Source of the DNA: Paramecium sonneborni
Taxonomy: Eukaryota > Ciliophora > Oligohymenophorea > Peniculida > Parameciidae
Assembly: GCA_905182985.1 (NCBI GenBank)
Contig: CAJJDN010000030.1
Span: 392,432 to 456,431, forward strand
Length of the DNA: 64,000 nucleotides
Reading direction: 5' to 3'
Both the position numbers and the translations under genes were made by a program. Below the pieces are notes generated by a model. The model saw nothing but the letters and a program-made list of their open reading frames with translations, did no database searches and was not told the origin of the DNA. This document shows positions 63,968 through 64,000 of this stretch, piece by piece. How positions within the stretch are numbered: position 1 is the first letter of the stretch; each line of letters opens with the position of its first letter.

Positions 63968-64000
63968 CTAAAATTATTTAAACTCTAAATATTATTATTA

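Overview
The window looks like macronuclear DNA of a ciliate, most likely Paramecium (species not determinable from sequence alone). Three things show this directly. It is extremely AT-rich. Conserved proteins read through only if TAA and TAG are glutamine and TGA is the only stop; for example TAA encodes the glutamine of the PGPGAQ motif in uS11, and TAG the catalytic glutamine of WDTAGQ in a Rab GTPase. Reading frames are interrupted by more than 50 tiny introns of about 18-31 bases (GTA...TAG). For most genes below I checked that exon lengths add up to whole codons. I saw no rRNA, tRNA, CRISPR array, telomere repeat or prokaryote-type operon.

Layout. 0-7 kb: a coiled-coil gene, a short unknown gene, a CDK-like kinase, ribosomal proteins eL19 and uS11, a coiled-coil gene and a RhoGAP. 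7-11.2 kb: a TRIM-like RING/B-box/kelch protein and a decayed ULK-like kinase. 11.3-21.4 kb: a rhomboid/derlin-like membrane protein, an RRM protein, condensin subunit 1 (CAP-D2), an HP1-like chromodomain protein, Y-family DNA polymerase eta and a Rab, so four nucleus-related genes in a row. 21.4-30.9 kb: a gene-poor stretch with small secreted, membrane or lineage-specific genes and several broken reading frames. 30.9-36.8 kb: a MAP2K-like kinase and an SNF1/AMPK-like kinase with divergent start codons only 20 bp apart, then GCN5 (HAT plus bromodomain) and an LMBR1-domain membrane protein. 37.7-45 kb: ATG2-like lipid-transfer protein, two unknown genes and eIF2A. 46-54.4 kb: an FLVCR-like transporter, a very unusual E2-LRR-RRM-RGG fusion, a SAXO-type microtubule protein and a DnaJ. 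54.7-64 kb: a sugar transporter, a calcium-dependent protein kinase, an unknown gene, and two tubulin-tyrosine-ligase-like genes flanking a disordered Pro/Gln/Tyr-rich protein.

Genes are packed very tightly outside the 21-31 kb block: 13-120 bp between neighbours is common, so promoters must be very short or lie inside the next gene. Functional links that can be argued: chromatin and replication (condensin, HP1-like, Pol eta, GCN5); axoneme and cilium (SAXO protein, two TTLLs, possibly the CDPK); ubiquitin (RING/kelch protein and the E2 fusion). These genes are neighbours, not operons.

The most unusual object is the 1,441-residue protein at 47,815-52,165. It joins an apparently active ubiquitin-conjugating fold to a long leucine-rich-repeat array, an RRM-like domain and an RGG tail, which suggests ubiquitylation tied to RNA or RNP binding. 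Products are named by reading motifs by eye; no database search was possible.
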